From Desarmillaria ectypa (Eukaryota > Basidiomycota > Agaricomycetes > Agaricales > Physalacriaceae): 64,000 nt of DNA. Both the position numbers and the translations under genes were made by a program. The notes under the pieces were generated by a model that was not told the origin of the DNA, ran no database searches, and was given only the letters and a program-made list of their open reading frames with translations. The stretch is from NCBI GenBank assembly GCA_030407005.1, contig JAUDYN010000001.1:3410001-3474000 (forward strand), read 5' to 3'. This document shows, in pieces, positions 1-11,171 of this stretch (its first letter is position 1; every line of letters begins with the position of its first letter).

Positions 1-2813
1 CATGTATCTGGTGAGTTCCACTGTGTGGGCTTGGTGGACTTTGTGGCAGTGCCAGCACCACCTGGTAAATCCTGCACCTCATCGGGGGTTTGGGATTCAC
101 TATAGATAGTCATGTCAGCTTCTTTCAGGAGTATGACATACCTGTTTATTATCAATTCTTTGGAGGTCTTTGGCTTTAGAGTCTGTGAAGTCATATGATA
201 TATATTGCATTTCATAGATAATGGTCTGTGTTTATAGTAATCAGTCTGACCCACAGAAGCTGAGGACTTACCTTCAAGAGACTTGGTCGAGCAAGAGGAA
301 TTGAACCCTTGTTGACCTACTCTTTTGCCTCTTCAATCTTGGCAATAGGTGGCACCACTTCATTAGTGGGCCCTACTAACCAAATGTCCTTGAAGTCTTT
401 TCTTCTAGGGCAGTCCTTGCTCAGGTAACCTTTCTCATTGCACCTGAAGCATCTTCCCTCTGCTCATTGCCAATCTATGTCCATGAGCTTCCCTGCCCCT
501 CCATATGCTGTCCATCAACCAGTTCCAGAATCCTGACTGACCCCCATATTAGCAGTCGGCTTTGGAGCTGAGGAACTTGTTGTCCCAGCAGTGGCTTTGC
601 CACTGGGATACTGTTGAGATTGGGGATGGGAATCCTTCTTCTGTCTGTCCCAGGGCATACTGGTGGTCTGATCAAAGACCCACTTGCATTGGTACTCCTT
701 ATACATTTGGAGGATACACTCCTTCCATTCTGGGTATGAGTGCGGGATGTTGACACCCATATTGGAAATAAAGGTTATATAGGAGGAAGGTACTCCTAGG
801 CAAATGGCCTTTACCATAGTGCTGTGCTCATTCTCATTAGTCTGTCAGCCCACTAATTTTGCTTCTTCTTCCAGTTTCTGGAAATAATGGGAGGCAGGGC
901 TGCATTCCCATTCAAAGATTGAACATCTGCTTTTCATGGACTTCCTTGATGGCAGGGTCTCTGAATTGTCAAGAGACCATATCGATAAAGTCTGCCCAAT
1001 CAGAGTAGTGGAAGTGGGCGGCAGTCCCATCATAAGCATCACCAACCCAGAACTCAGGTCTCTTGTAAACCCACCAATCCTTAGTGGCTCCCTTAAAATG
1101 GGAAGTTGCAAATAATACCAGGTGTGATGGCACCTGGAAGTAGTGTCTGAACACTTTGAAGTAGGCAATGCAATTGCCTATGAAGCATTCAATGTCATCA
1201 TGGTCCCCCTTGAATGGGGAGGGGACTTTGATGAGTGTGAGTTTGATGCTCAAATAGGGGGCATCAGTGAGAGCATTCCCAACAGGGTTGGGAATCGGGT
1301 TGGGAGGTCCTTTGCTGAGGGACAGTCTTGGGATTGAGTATTAATCCAGCCTTGGCCCTGGATAACCTCTTGGCAGCTCTGTTGGCCTTCTCCTGTCTGG
1401 CTCTTTCCCCTTCTCTTGATTGGGGAGGTAATCTGTCATCATTCTCTTGGCAGATTCCTCTCTTTCCAGTTCTTCATGCATTTCTGCAATGTGTTTCTCC
1501 TTCTCAGCCAATGCAGTTTTTGTCTGTTGCCAAATTTCTTCTGCCATCACAGGGGTTCTTGATGCCTCTATAGGGACAGTTTCAGCTTCCATTTCTTCTC
1601 CCACAGTGGCAAAGAGAAGACTACCACCCTGGTAAGGGTGGTATCCTTGTTGTTGTATCTGACTGTATGGTGGTGAGTCAGGTAAGAGTTTTGGTCTTGC
1701 GACTAGGGTGTCGGGGAGGTAGTTGGGGATATTTTCATATTCTTGGGCATATCCCTGCCCATAATAACCTGTATCATAGGTAAATGTATTGTAACTGGGT
1801 TCTTGACCCAGTCTATTCCTCTCTTGTAGCCTCTAGTCACCATAATTGTCATAGGAAGCATTCCAACTCCCTCTGCTCATCCTCATCTTAGGCTTGAAGC
1901 CCTGGTAATATATCCCTGGTGGAGGGATGAAATATGTCATACTCCCTGTTCACATATATCCAGGCATGAACCATGACATTTAGGTTGGGACTCTGGATGA
2001 GATCCCCTCAGTTGAGTGCCAGCCACTCATCCATATCAGGTCTGGGCTCATTCCAGAGCATTCTTGCTTCAACATCACATCATTGAATCTCCCAGGCGGT
2101 GGCCCTGAAGAGGCCAAATAGCCTTCTGTCAACCTCAGAGAGGTCAGGCCATGTGTAATCTGCCCCATTTGGATTGAATGGGTCATCAGGGGCAGTGGAA
2201 GTGGGTAGGATCAGAGCATTGAGCTCCCTGTCAGACTTATCAGAGAGGTCAATGATGGGGAGAGAGGAAGTGGAATTGGTCCCTCCTTGAGGCCAGTTGT
2301 TTTCATAGGCCCAGAGTCTATAGGGGTGGTTCCAATCCATTCTGGGATTGTTGGGGTGTTGGGGTCCATTGTAGAACCCATTGGAGGAAGAGAAGCGGGA
2401 GCAGGGAGAGATTCACCAGTTGTGCAGGTGAAAGGCCAGGATTGTGAGATGAGGAGGATGGGGATGGGGAGGGCTGGAGTAAGAGGGTGGAGCATCCTTG
2501 ATCTGAGCCCAAACATGCCACACATATTCCTGGGCTGGGGTGGAGGTGGATCATTCCATCCAGTACTGGAGTAAAACTGCCTGCACATTGTGTGCATGAG
2601 CATTTGAGGGCTCTGGGGTCAGGGGCCTCTCATCATCAGTTGTCCCCTCAGAGGAGGAGGCAATGGTAAAGCATGCTCTGGGGCAGATGAGTGGTATTGC
2701 CTCTCACTCTCCCAGTCAGGTGGGGGGTAGCTTCTGGGGAAGGATATTTTTGGGATGTTGTAGTGGTCAGCATAGTTGCCTTTGGTGGAGAAGGGTTCTG
2801 ATTTCCTCTTCAT
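1..2813 (-). mobile_element. Decayed Ty3/Gypsy-type retrotransposon, gag region
   Basis: A broken gag reads on the minus strand from about 2813 leftwards. Pieces seen are a Pro-rich N-terminus (2619-2813), an acidic spacer (2080-2340), a coiled stretch (1341-1604) and a Retrotrans_gag-like core (969-1253, with PSPFKGDHDD, FATSHFKGATKDWW and VYKRPEFW). Near 395-460 lies a zinc knuckle reading C-FR-C-NEKGY-LSKD-C, where the usual His is Tyr. Stops and frame changes separate the pieces, so it is not functional. CpG dinucleotides are rare, as expected for methylated and deaminated repeats. The protease/pol part would lie beyond the left edge. I could not fix LTR ends. The gag family call comes from resemblance to mushroom Gypsy elements. 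Confidence 0.75.
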
Positions 2814-3429
2814 AGATTAATATGGCAAGAACAGTGAAGAAGGAGAGAAGTATGGCACTGCCAATTGCAATGCTGAGAGAGACAGTTCTTGGGTTTTGCC
2901 TATTTTCTTCATTGGTCATAGGGAGATGCTTTTTTTATAGCTGGCATAGGGGAAGTGGCATGTTTATCTTTCAACTAATGTTATGTTCTTGTCTACCACA
3001 TGACTTGGGATATAAGCTTCAGTCTCATTGAGCTGCTTTATGTTTGGGCAGTCACTCAGATGAGACTTGGGCTAGATCTTTGGTATATGAGTAGAAAGTA
3101 TATGAGTGTAATTTAGTCAAAAGATAGAGTACAATGGTGCAGTTTACTCTACTTATATACTGTAAGTACAGCATTATATTTAGATGAAACGATATGGTCC
3201 ATGCTGGAACAGTGTCAAAGTGGAATGGATCTGGAAGGATCATGGTCTAATAGGAAGTGTCTGGGGTGACTGTGGGTGAGAACAAGGGTAACAGTCAGTA
3301 AATAGGTCAATATGAGACAGATACTATGGCTGATTAGATGGATGAGTCATAGGTATAACTCAGATAAGATAAGATAAATGGAAAAATCATAACACATAGG
3401 CTTAATAAACTTGTAGTTCTGGAATTCTT

Positions 3430-5855
3430 GGATTGTGCAAAGTTCTGCATTATAGTATTTGATGACTATCACATCCTCTGTGAACCCCATGAAGGTATGT
3501 TTCTTTGCTTTTCCTGAGTTTTCACCCAGCTTTGAAAGACTGATTTCTTCCTATTTGATCCAGACTGCACAACCAAACTCTTGTAGGTGTGAGACATCAG
3601 GTTTTCTTCCTGTCCATGCTTTTTCAGGTGTTTTTCCATCAAGAGCTCATGTTGGTGCACAGTTTCTGATATATGCTGCATATTCTATTGCTGTCTCCCA
3701 TAGAAATGGTATGTTGTTGGCTATCATCATAGCTTATGCTAGCTCCACTAGTGTGTGATTCAGCTACACCATTACATGAGTGTGCATATGGTGCTAGTAT
3801 GAGTAGTTGTATCTCTTTTTTCTTTAACTATTGTTTTACCTCCCCATTAGTAAGTTTCTTTGCATTGTTGATATGTAGTATCTTTGGTGTGAATCCATAC
3901 TGTATTTCAATGAAGGTGACATATTCTTTAATCTTCTGGAATGCTTCTGACTTTGATTTCATGAATTCAGATGTACATCACTGGGTTGCATTATCTGTGA
4001 GCATGATGTTATATTTTGACTTCTGCAGGGACTCAACTTGGGCTGGTCTCTAGATGTCACCATATGTGGTTTCTCACTTCGATGTTTTGCTTCTTGTGGG
4101 AATGGATGAAGAGACATCTTGGCTTGAATACAAGCTTTGCATTGACTGAGTGGAGGTGAGTTGTCATTGACTATGAACCACTAATCTTTCTCTCTTCAAT
4201 TGTTCTAACTCTGACTTCCCTAGGTGTCCCATGCATTTGTGCCAAGCATTCCATATGTTCTTATTTTCAGTGTTGGCAATGTTTGATTGTTCTCATACAG
4301 TATTATATGCTTGAGCATCCATCAAATACAAATAGCATATCTTCTTTCCTTCTTCCAGGATTTTCCTATTTTTTCAGAGAAACTAGACTATGCCATTCTT
4401 GAATGAAGCTTCCATACCAGCATTGTCAAGCCTGCTGATGGAGATTAGATTGTTTACAGTATTCAGTGCATAAAGTGTATCTTTCAGTTTGTGAGTGACA
4501 GTTTTCCTATTGACTTTGCAGTCTAATAGGACTGTTCCTCAGCCTAGTGCCTGAATGGATATATTTCTGATGCCTGCAATGGTCATGTCCTTGAGCAGCT
4601 TGAAGTTTATGAAGGTTTCTCAGTGATTGAAAATATGTGAGGTTGTTCCAGAGTCAGATAGCCAGCTGTAAGTGAAGAAATGTGAGTCAAATTGGGGCTT
4701 AAACTCTATATTGTAAGTAGCTTCAACAACATCATCCTTCATATTTTCTGAATCTTTTGCCTGATTAGATCTTTCCCTCTTCTTCTTTCCCTGCTTTCTG
4801 TCTGAATCTTTCCCTTCTTAGCTGCCACCCTTGGATCAACACTGTGCTGATGTGTGGCCTTGCTTGTGGCAGTTCCAACACTTGACATCATCAAAGACCT
4901 TCTCTGATGTGGAGTTCCCTCAGCTGCTTCCACTGCCTGTCTTTTCATTATTGCATCCATATATGGCAGCTTTGCTTCCATCAGATTTTTTGATCTGTTG
5001 ACAGTTTTCTTCCAGAATGATGGCAATGAACTCATGTGACATGACTGTTGGGTTATTTCCAGTGGATCCTAGGTATGCTGATGTGAACTGGTCCCAGGAT
5101 TCTGGTAGTGATAATATGAGTAGCATCAGGAAATCTTCATCAGTAACAATACTCTCCAGCATGCTAAGCTCTTCCTGGATTCAGCACATCTCTGTGGTGT
5201 GCTCAATAATATCTGTGGACTCATTGGCTACAGTGTAATAAAGACAGTGTCAGTGTATGAGTATTTCCAATTTTCCTCTAGCTTCCTTTACTAATTTAAG
5301 CTGTGACCACATTTTAGCTAATGTTTTTGCCCTCACAATGTGTATCATCTGTGAATCACTCAATGTGAGCCCAATTTGAGTCTGCACTCATCCATCTCCC
5401 TCTTCCCACTTTGTGATTTCATCTATTTTTTCCTTAGTTGATGAATTTGAGTCTGTTGAAACTGGTTTATTCAATATTCTATTGGCATACTTCAATAGGG
5501 CTCATTCTCACAGTATTGCAGTGACATGATGCTTCCATGGAACCCAGTTGTGCTCCTGGAGTAGCTCAATGTAGAATAATGATAAGGGTGTGGTGTCAGA
5601 CATGATATATGAAGGTGGATTGTAGTTCAGTGAGGTAATAAATTATAGTGAGTCTTCTGTAGTTTAGTTAGGGCTGAGGCCCATAACCTGTTGTAAAAGA
5701 GTGTGAAATAGAGGTTATAAGTGCAGTGGTAAACTATGAGACTTGACTGTGTGAGAGAGGTGAGAGAGAATATTAATCTATATTATTAGTGGGCTGGTCT
5801 ACCCAGTATATATACTATAAGATGGGTACTTCTAGAATATACTATTATCTACTAG
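3430..5855 (-). mobile_element. Decayed Ty1/Copia-type retrotransposon, gag to integrase
   Basis: The minus strand starts gag at 5603 (MSDTTPLS, then ELLQEHNWVPWKHHVTAIL). It continues with SIVTDEDFLMLLILSLPESW and QFTSAYLGSTGN around 5040-5162. A C-x2-C-x4-H-x4-C knuckle lies near 4835-4875. A post-integrase stretch at 3469-3760 reads LMEKHLKKHGQEENLMSHTY, which matches the usual 'GKTPEEVWTGKKPDVSHL' region with CpG-to-TpG type changes. Many stops (TAG/TGA) interrupt it. No reverse transcriptase is seen, so the element is truncated near 3430. The AT-rich 5610-5855 block, ending TACAACA next to GGTTATGGGCC, may be the 5' LTR and primer site; this is inferred. Confidence 0.75.
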
Positions 5856-6149
5856 TGTCCATGTCTGACTCATTGCTGAGTGAGCAGACAGATGATTGAG
5901 TCAAGAAGAAGGTGTGCAAAATGCTTCAACATTGCTCTGATTGCTGGATTGCCATATGTGGCTGAGTGCATCTTCAACAGTTTCAATGGAGCCAGACAAG
6001 GTAAAATCCCATGAAAACAGCAACTTCTTTGACCCAGTATGTCCATGGTGATATGATAGCATTCCAATTTGAGTATTTATACATAGTATCATCCATCCAC
6101 ATGATATCTTCATACATTTTCACAAAGGATGTCTATAAACCTCAATAAA

Positions 6150-6988
6150 AATGAGTCCTTTTCACTCAATGGAAGAAAGTGTTATTCTCACTAAATGGTG
6201 TTTGTATTGCCTTTCTGAAGTGGCAATTCATACCTTGCATATCACCCTTCATCTCAGTATGGACACCATAGCCAGAAAACTGCCAGATGCAATTAAAATA
6301 TGTCAAACATGGGATCATGTCCTTGAAAGGGACTGCTCTGATGTATTCCAACAACATGCCAGGGGCCATAGAGTGAGTGACATCCTCCAGAAACATTATT
6401 CAATTGGGGTCAGCAAATCAGCCATAGATATAATTAGGTGCTGGATTGTAAGCAGTGATCTCCCAGTCCACAGATATGACATTGAGTTGTGTTGTCACTT
6501 GGTCAAGTGCTATAGATATTTGAGTCCAGATGATTTGGTGTTGAGACAATATTAAAAGGGACCATCTGTATCAAATGTGATACATAATTTTGAGGAAGAT
6601 TTGGGTGATATTTGGAAAACATTTGCGAAAGCTGATGTAATTGGGAAGATTGGATAAGATTATGTATGGCTCCTGGGCAGCATCCTTATTTGCATCAACC
6701 AGGTTGACATGGCAGGTAATCATATGAGTGGAATGAGGGAGATGAGGTCAGTAGATCAGAGAGTTGTTGCTGTGTATGATGGACCTGAGATAGAGAAGAT
6801 ATCTCCCTGTTGGAATGAAGATGTCCCTGGATGTGATGTGAGCAAAAAATGTCTTTCCAGAGGCTGCTAACAAGGGGGCATGTTATCATGAATATAATAC
6901 TATCATCTGAGGGATGTTCATAGTACAAGAACTCTGAGATAATGATGTGAACGAGCTCAGGAGGGAGCTGGGGGCTCGGGTCGAGCAT
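6150..6988 (-). pseudogene. F-box-like repeat-family protein, CpG-depleted broken copy
   Basis: The minus strand begins at 6988 with MLDPSPQLPPELVHIIISEF, YYEHPSDDSIIFM and CPLVSSLWKDIF. This is the N-terminus of a large mushroom family with an F-box-like start. It then breaks, and the C-terminal half resumes at 6396-6166 (FLEDVTHSMAPGM, then GDMQGMNCHFRKA). The other copy in this window is at 37526-38613, in the opposite orientation. Only one CpG (6626) occurs between 5881 and 6950, whereas the first 40 bases of the copy and the DNA to its right are CpG-normal. Several stops make it a pseudogene. The family's function is unknown to me. Confidence 0.75.
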
Positions 6989-7114
6989 TGAGGGGCATGT
7001 TTCGGGAGCCGCTCAGCATGAAGGCGGAAAGAATCCGGGTATCGGCATCTTCCGCGACTCTGCCAGCCTACTGAAAGTACATCTACAAGCCATGAACGTT
7101 GAACGACAAAACAA

Positions 7115-7735
7115 ATTGACCATGCTGGCGGTAATTTTCCTCAAGAATTTGACCTACCACCTCAAAATGCTGGCGCTGTGCCTCTGAAAGAGCCTCAGTT
7201 TATGTTCCACTGAACTTTCCAAGTCCTATACTAGAAGCAATGTTCCTGCCTCCAATTGCCAAGGAAATGGGATATATGCTCCACGAGCTGGCATAGCACT
7301 ACTTCCCTCTTCAATGCATACTTGGAATTCGGCCCACTGTAACAACTGTTGGACTATCACTGCCGTTCGCAAACAAAATTATGCGGATCAGACCCTGAAC
7401 AACACCTATTACTGGACAAAGTTTTCTGCTTGGGTGTGGTCAGAGACTGACCCTGTATGATAAGCTGTAGCTTTTCAATACCAAGATAGGCCAAACGACA
7501 ACTCGTTCTTTGCAATTCATGCTTTGAAACGCGCTGCATCAAATACATCTGTGGTTACGAAGGAATATCAAGAGTCGTCACGTCAAGGATAGAAGTTTCG
7601 AGGGTTTAGATCCTCGCAATCTTGACCTTATACACCCAGTGTCCCAGCAGCCTGGTTCATACTTGAATATAACGCATACTAGGATAGAACGGTGTGAGTC
7701 ATTCCTTCCTAGACGTGGGTCAATCCAAAACTAAG
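7115..7735 (+). pseudogene. Truncated copy of the RING-CH membrane protein gene (3' half)
   Basis: This block is close to identical to 28900-29650, the 3' half of the RING-CH gene, in the same orientation. Shared stretches include the coding run from ATGCTAGAAGCAATGTTCCT, the following intron start, the exon ending in IHPVS, and non-coding DNA past the stop. Damage is clear: CAG to TAG within the conserved ELAQHY stretch, a lost base before the NQTLNNTYYW segment, a missing small exon plus intron (the 29345-29415 equivalent), and the final TAG changed to CAG. Introns and 3' flank are kept, so this is a DNA duplicate and not a retrocopy. Confidence 0.85.
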
Positions 7736-7987
7736 ATTGTCTCTGGCATTACGAAACGTGTTCTAATAATATAGTGTTGATTGTGGCTTTAGTACCCTGT
7801 TGTCGTGGCGACTACCGCCTTCATTCCTTCATTTGACGACGGAAACAACGTTCGGAATACATCAGGTTGTTCCCAGTGATACAGATCAGTCACTACATAC
7901 AAAAGCGAGTTACATACAATACAAACTAGTCCGTCCATATGCGCCCCTTGATGTTGTACAGCCATTCTAATATATTCTGCAGCATGT

Positions 7988-8755
7988 TTATCCCCTCACT
8001 TTCACTCCGGCTACCTCGAGTATACCCTTCAATTTACCCTCGGCATGCAGCTTTGCCAAGTCGTCACTACCCCCGATAGAGTTTCCTCGGACAATAACGT
8101 TGGGGAATGTACTATGGGACGTTAGACGCGTGAGAAGCGATTTTAATTGGATCGAGTCCTCTATCAGGAAGAATGACTAGGAGAAAGACACAGAAACAGA
8201 AATAACATACCTCTCAAATCGACCTCGATAACCTTCATGGGCGGGTCAAGGTCGTATGACTCTAATAGCGTCTTGGCTCGCTTTGAGAATCTGTTCAATA
8301 AAAGGTAAGCGAGATGGGTATCACCGTGAAGAATACACTCACTGGCAGTAGCTCTTACTGAACACAACCACCGGGAACTGCTTATCCAGCACCTTCCTTT
8401 CCGCCTCCCAATCGACATCGTCACCCTCATCTGCAGCATAGATACGCATATCAAGCGGCTTCGTCGGATCGAGTATCGTCATGCTGTGACTAAGGATATG
8501 CTCATGCTCGGCGTCGCCCGTCACCAAATGTATCAACCCATATATCTCATCCACTGGCCGTTTACGTTGTTTTGTCAAGGCCAGCTTGGCGACCGATGCT
8601 CGCGAAAGGACGGAATCACCCACGTCCTTGAGAGACTCGGGTAAGGACAGAGATGAGCGGAAGTAGAGGACGAAGACGGTTAGGACGACGAGGAAGATGA
8701 CAAGGCGGCGTCGACGGACGGGATACGTGCCAGTAGAATTTTTAGATGAGTTCAT
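7988..8755 (-). CDS. Membrane-anchored glutaredoxin (GRX6/7-like)
   Basis: Predicted type II membrane glutaredoxin, likely of the secretory pathway. The start at 8755 (MNSSKNSTG) puts one transmembrane helix (RRLVIFLVVLTVFVLYF) near residues 16-34, followed by a stalk and the thioredoxin-fold domain. Splicing out 8291-8342 gives the active site VVVFSKSYC-QFS-KRAKTL, and removing 8161-8210 gives VDLREDSIQLKSLLTRL. The domain ends with TFPNVIVRGNSIGGSDDLA, the TVP-like cis-Pro and GG glutathione-binding region, and KGILEVAGVKVRG, stop at 7988. The active-site tetrapeptide CQFS is unusual; CPYS or CSYS is common in this family. An in-frame ATG at 8815 would add 20 residues. The reading is continuous, so the gene looks intact. 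Confidence 0.88.
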
Positions 8756-9284
8756 GGCTTGGTGAGGCGGGATCTTTGTGCCAGCACAGGTGTCGTGGAG
8801 GTATTTGAGGAACAAGCAGTGGCTGTGTTGCTGACCACGTCTATTTTTGTCGTGTCAATTTTTAGACACGATCGCCAACAGAAGAAACATAACCGGGCTC
8901 CGCGGTCGACCTCGCTTAAAAGCTAAATAATCACAGCTTCCACCGTTTAGAGTCCCTACGACCTGCTCAGTGGCGTAGCTGTAGCGACGCACAGATGCCA
9001 TCACTGGAGATACGCTTCGAGCTGTTCATGTTGGTCATCGGTGACCCTTGGGGTTCTTTGAATGCTATGTTACTGTCGCAGTGTATGTCTGGTTCAGATG
9101 TTCAAAATCTCATGACACCTCGTAGCATTCTCCTCTTCCTATTCCGCTGCAACAATGTTCGAAAGTGTGGAAATATAAGTTTCTTCTGGTTTCAGATCGA
9201 ATCTTAGGCTATTAGTGCATGTTGAAAGTAATCATATGATGGGGCAAAATCATTCCATCGGACATTGTAACTTTCGCAGAATGC
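8756..9284. other. Intergenic stretch
   Basis: No gene is recognised. It contains the probable glutaredoxin promoter on the right side of that gene. The tail end of the neighbouring dehydrogenase pseudogene begins at its right edge. Confidence 0.5.
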
Positions 9285-10466
9285 CTAGAAGCCTACTGTT
9301 TGCTCCTCCAGGTACTCCCAAAGCTGACGTCCCAGTCCTTGGTAGCCGTAAACGCCACCCCGACTCGCGCCCATGGTTTCATATACTACATTCATCGGTT
9401 TTTTTTTTTTTTTAGTAAACCGGCGTTATGATCAAGTACTCACACCACCATTACATTCCACCGCTTTTGAATCAGGCATTGCGGCGGCATATAGCTGCGT
9501 GAGCCCTCCCATATCTACTGGATATAACATCGTTTCATTCTACAACAGAAATAATCAGAAGAGTTTGGACATATTGAAGCGAACGCGTGTACCAGGATAG
9601 TTCGCTCAAAAGATGAGATGTGTCTCTGCGTCTCCGACCTCCCGGGTTTACTGAAATGGCGATGATCCTATGTATCTGCGTGCCATTTAACAACAGATCA
9701 CGGGACGGCTATGCGACTTACGAATTTGCTCTGCGAATACAACGCCATCTTGCTCGTTTTACGGCGCTTAGGACCGTCTTTGAATGTGTCAAATTTGAGA
9801 CCACTGACGAAGATGTGATTTAGTGAGGCAGTGTTGATAATTCGCGGTTTAAATTCGGGGTTCGAAGCAAAGGTGGACAAAGGTGTAGGGATGAGAAGGT
9901 TAGTAAAGGTTAAGGACGTACAAATGCGCATGTACGCACCGAGCATGTTGACACCAAACCGGAGGTCGTAGCCTTGTTCGGTCAGAGCATCTACGGGAAG
10001 AGAGAACACGCCACTGTGAATTATAAGTCAACTCCGGAGGCATCGTTAAACGTAACATGGAGCTCTATTTCTCGACTTGAATGTGCATGAGCAAAGATTT
10101 TTCTCTCCAAAGAAAGGTCTTACCTCATAAACTCCTCAACTGCACGCCTGATAGAGCTCAAATAAGTGAAATCGACATGTAGGAACAGTCCCTCTTGTCC
10201 GGTTTCATTGCGCAACTTGTCAATCGCAGTACGAGCCTTCTCCGCATTGCGGCAAGCAAAGTAGACCTTCGCGTTGTGCGCGAGGAGAGCTTTGGCAGTA
10301 ACCTTGCTTATGTCTAGAGTAGATCAAACGTCGGAGGGGGGGGTGCAAAAGAAGATAAATACCTACCGGTTTTGACGCCCGTGACGATAATGACTTATCC
10401 AGAGATATCAGGGAGCTGATTTACAGAAAACTGAGGTTTCGGAGGGAGACATTTGTCGATGAACAT
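9285..10466 (-). pseudogene. Short-chain dehydrogenase/reductase (retinol dehydrogenase-like), broken
   Basis: A classical fungal SDR runs on the minus strand from 10466 (MFIDKCLPPKPQFSVNQLPD, then ISG). A TAA at 10395-10397 sits where the family has K or R just before VIIVTGVKTG, which begins the cofactor-binding Rossmann motif. Later exons give KALLAHNAKVYFACRNAEKA, FLHVDFTYLSSIRRAVEEF, LTEQGYDLRFGVNMLGAY, then INTASLNHIFVSG and an LYSQSKF catalytic Tyr/Lys segment. The C-terminus (YPVDMGGLTQLYAAAMPDSK, then LGRQLWEYLEEQ) is reached only after a frame change near 9340. A poly-T run (about 9399-9415) interrupts that last intron. The stop plus the frameshift make a pseudogene; a sequencing error cannot be excluded for either alone. 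Confidence 0.8.
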
Positions 10467-11171
10467 ATGTATTCTGCAGTTCGAGTCAGTGTTGGAGGTA
10501 CGCATGGTGGGTTTGTCGTGGTACTCTCATGTTGGCTTTGTTGTATAAATAGGTGCTGACCCTGAAGGATAGAGTGCAATACGCGTATGTGCCATGCCGA
10601 CGATGCTGTCACCAGGGCCAACTCAGCTCGAATCTCTGAAAACCTATGTCTCTACCAGTCTCCATGTCAAGATCTCAACCCAACCCGACCATGAAGGCAC
10701 GACGATAGAGCGAAACATGAGACAGAGCAGTAAGAGCTTGCTATGAAGAAGACAGCGGAAAAACCTGTATAGTGATGGAAGAGGCCATCTGCATTAAACA
10801 GATTCCAGCGTCGGCCAGACATTATTATTCGAGATGTCCACCAAACACAGGCTGATCGCCAACGAACAATCATCTCAGTTGAAGGCTACTTCAATCTCAT
10901 GTGTGAGAGCACAGGATTGGTTGTAATTCGTTACTCACCAAGGGTAGGTTATAGGCTCAGATGGGAAGCGTACGATATAACTAAGAGGTCCTTTATCTAA
11001 ATGGCAACATTACTGCACTGTAAGTTAGAACACACAGTTGCCATCCTTCCTGTATAGCACGACAATCATCCAGGAGTCGGCGCGCTTTGTCCTATATAGG
11101 AACCAGTTAACCGATAAGTAGTCTTGAATGGGATGCAAGCTCACGATAATCTCGCATAAATGTAACTGACA
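10467..11171. other. Intergenic stretch
   Basis: Only short unsupported open frames are seen on either strand. It probably contains the former promoter of the dehydrogenase and the 3' flank of the HAD gene. No family resemblance was found. Confidence 0.5.

Noticed and set aside
2287..2574. Plus-strand frame within the Gypsy remnant
   Set aside because: Antisense shadow of the gag region; Gly/Val-rich translation with no match.
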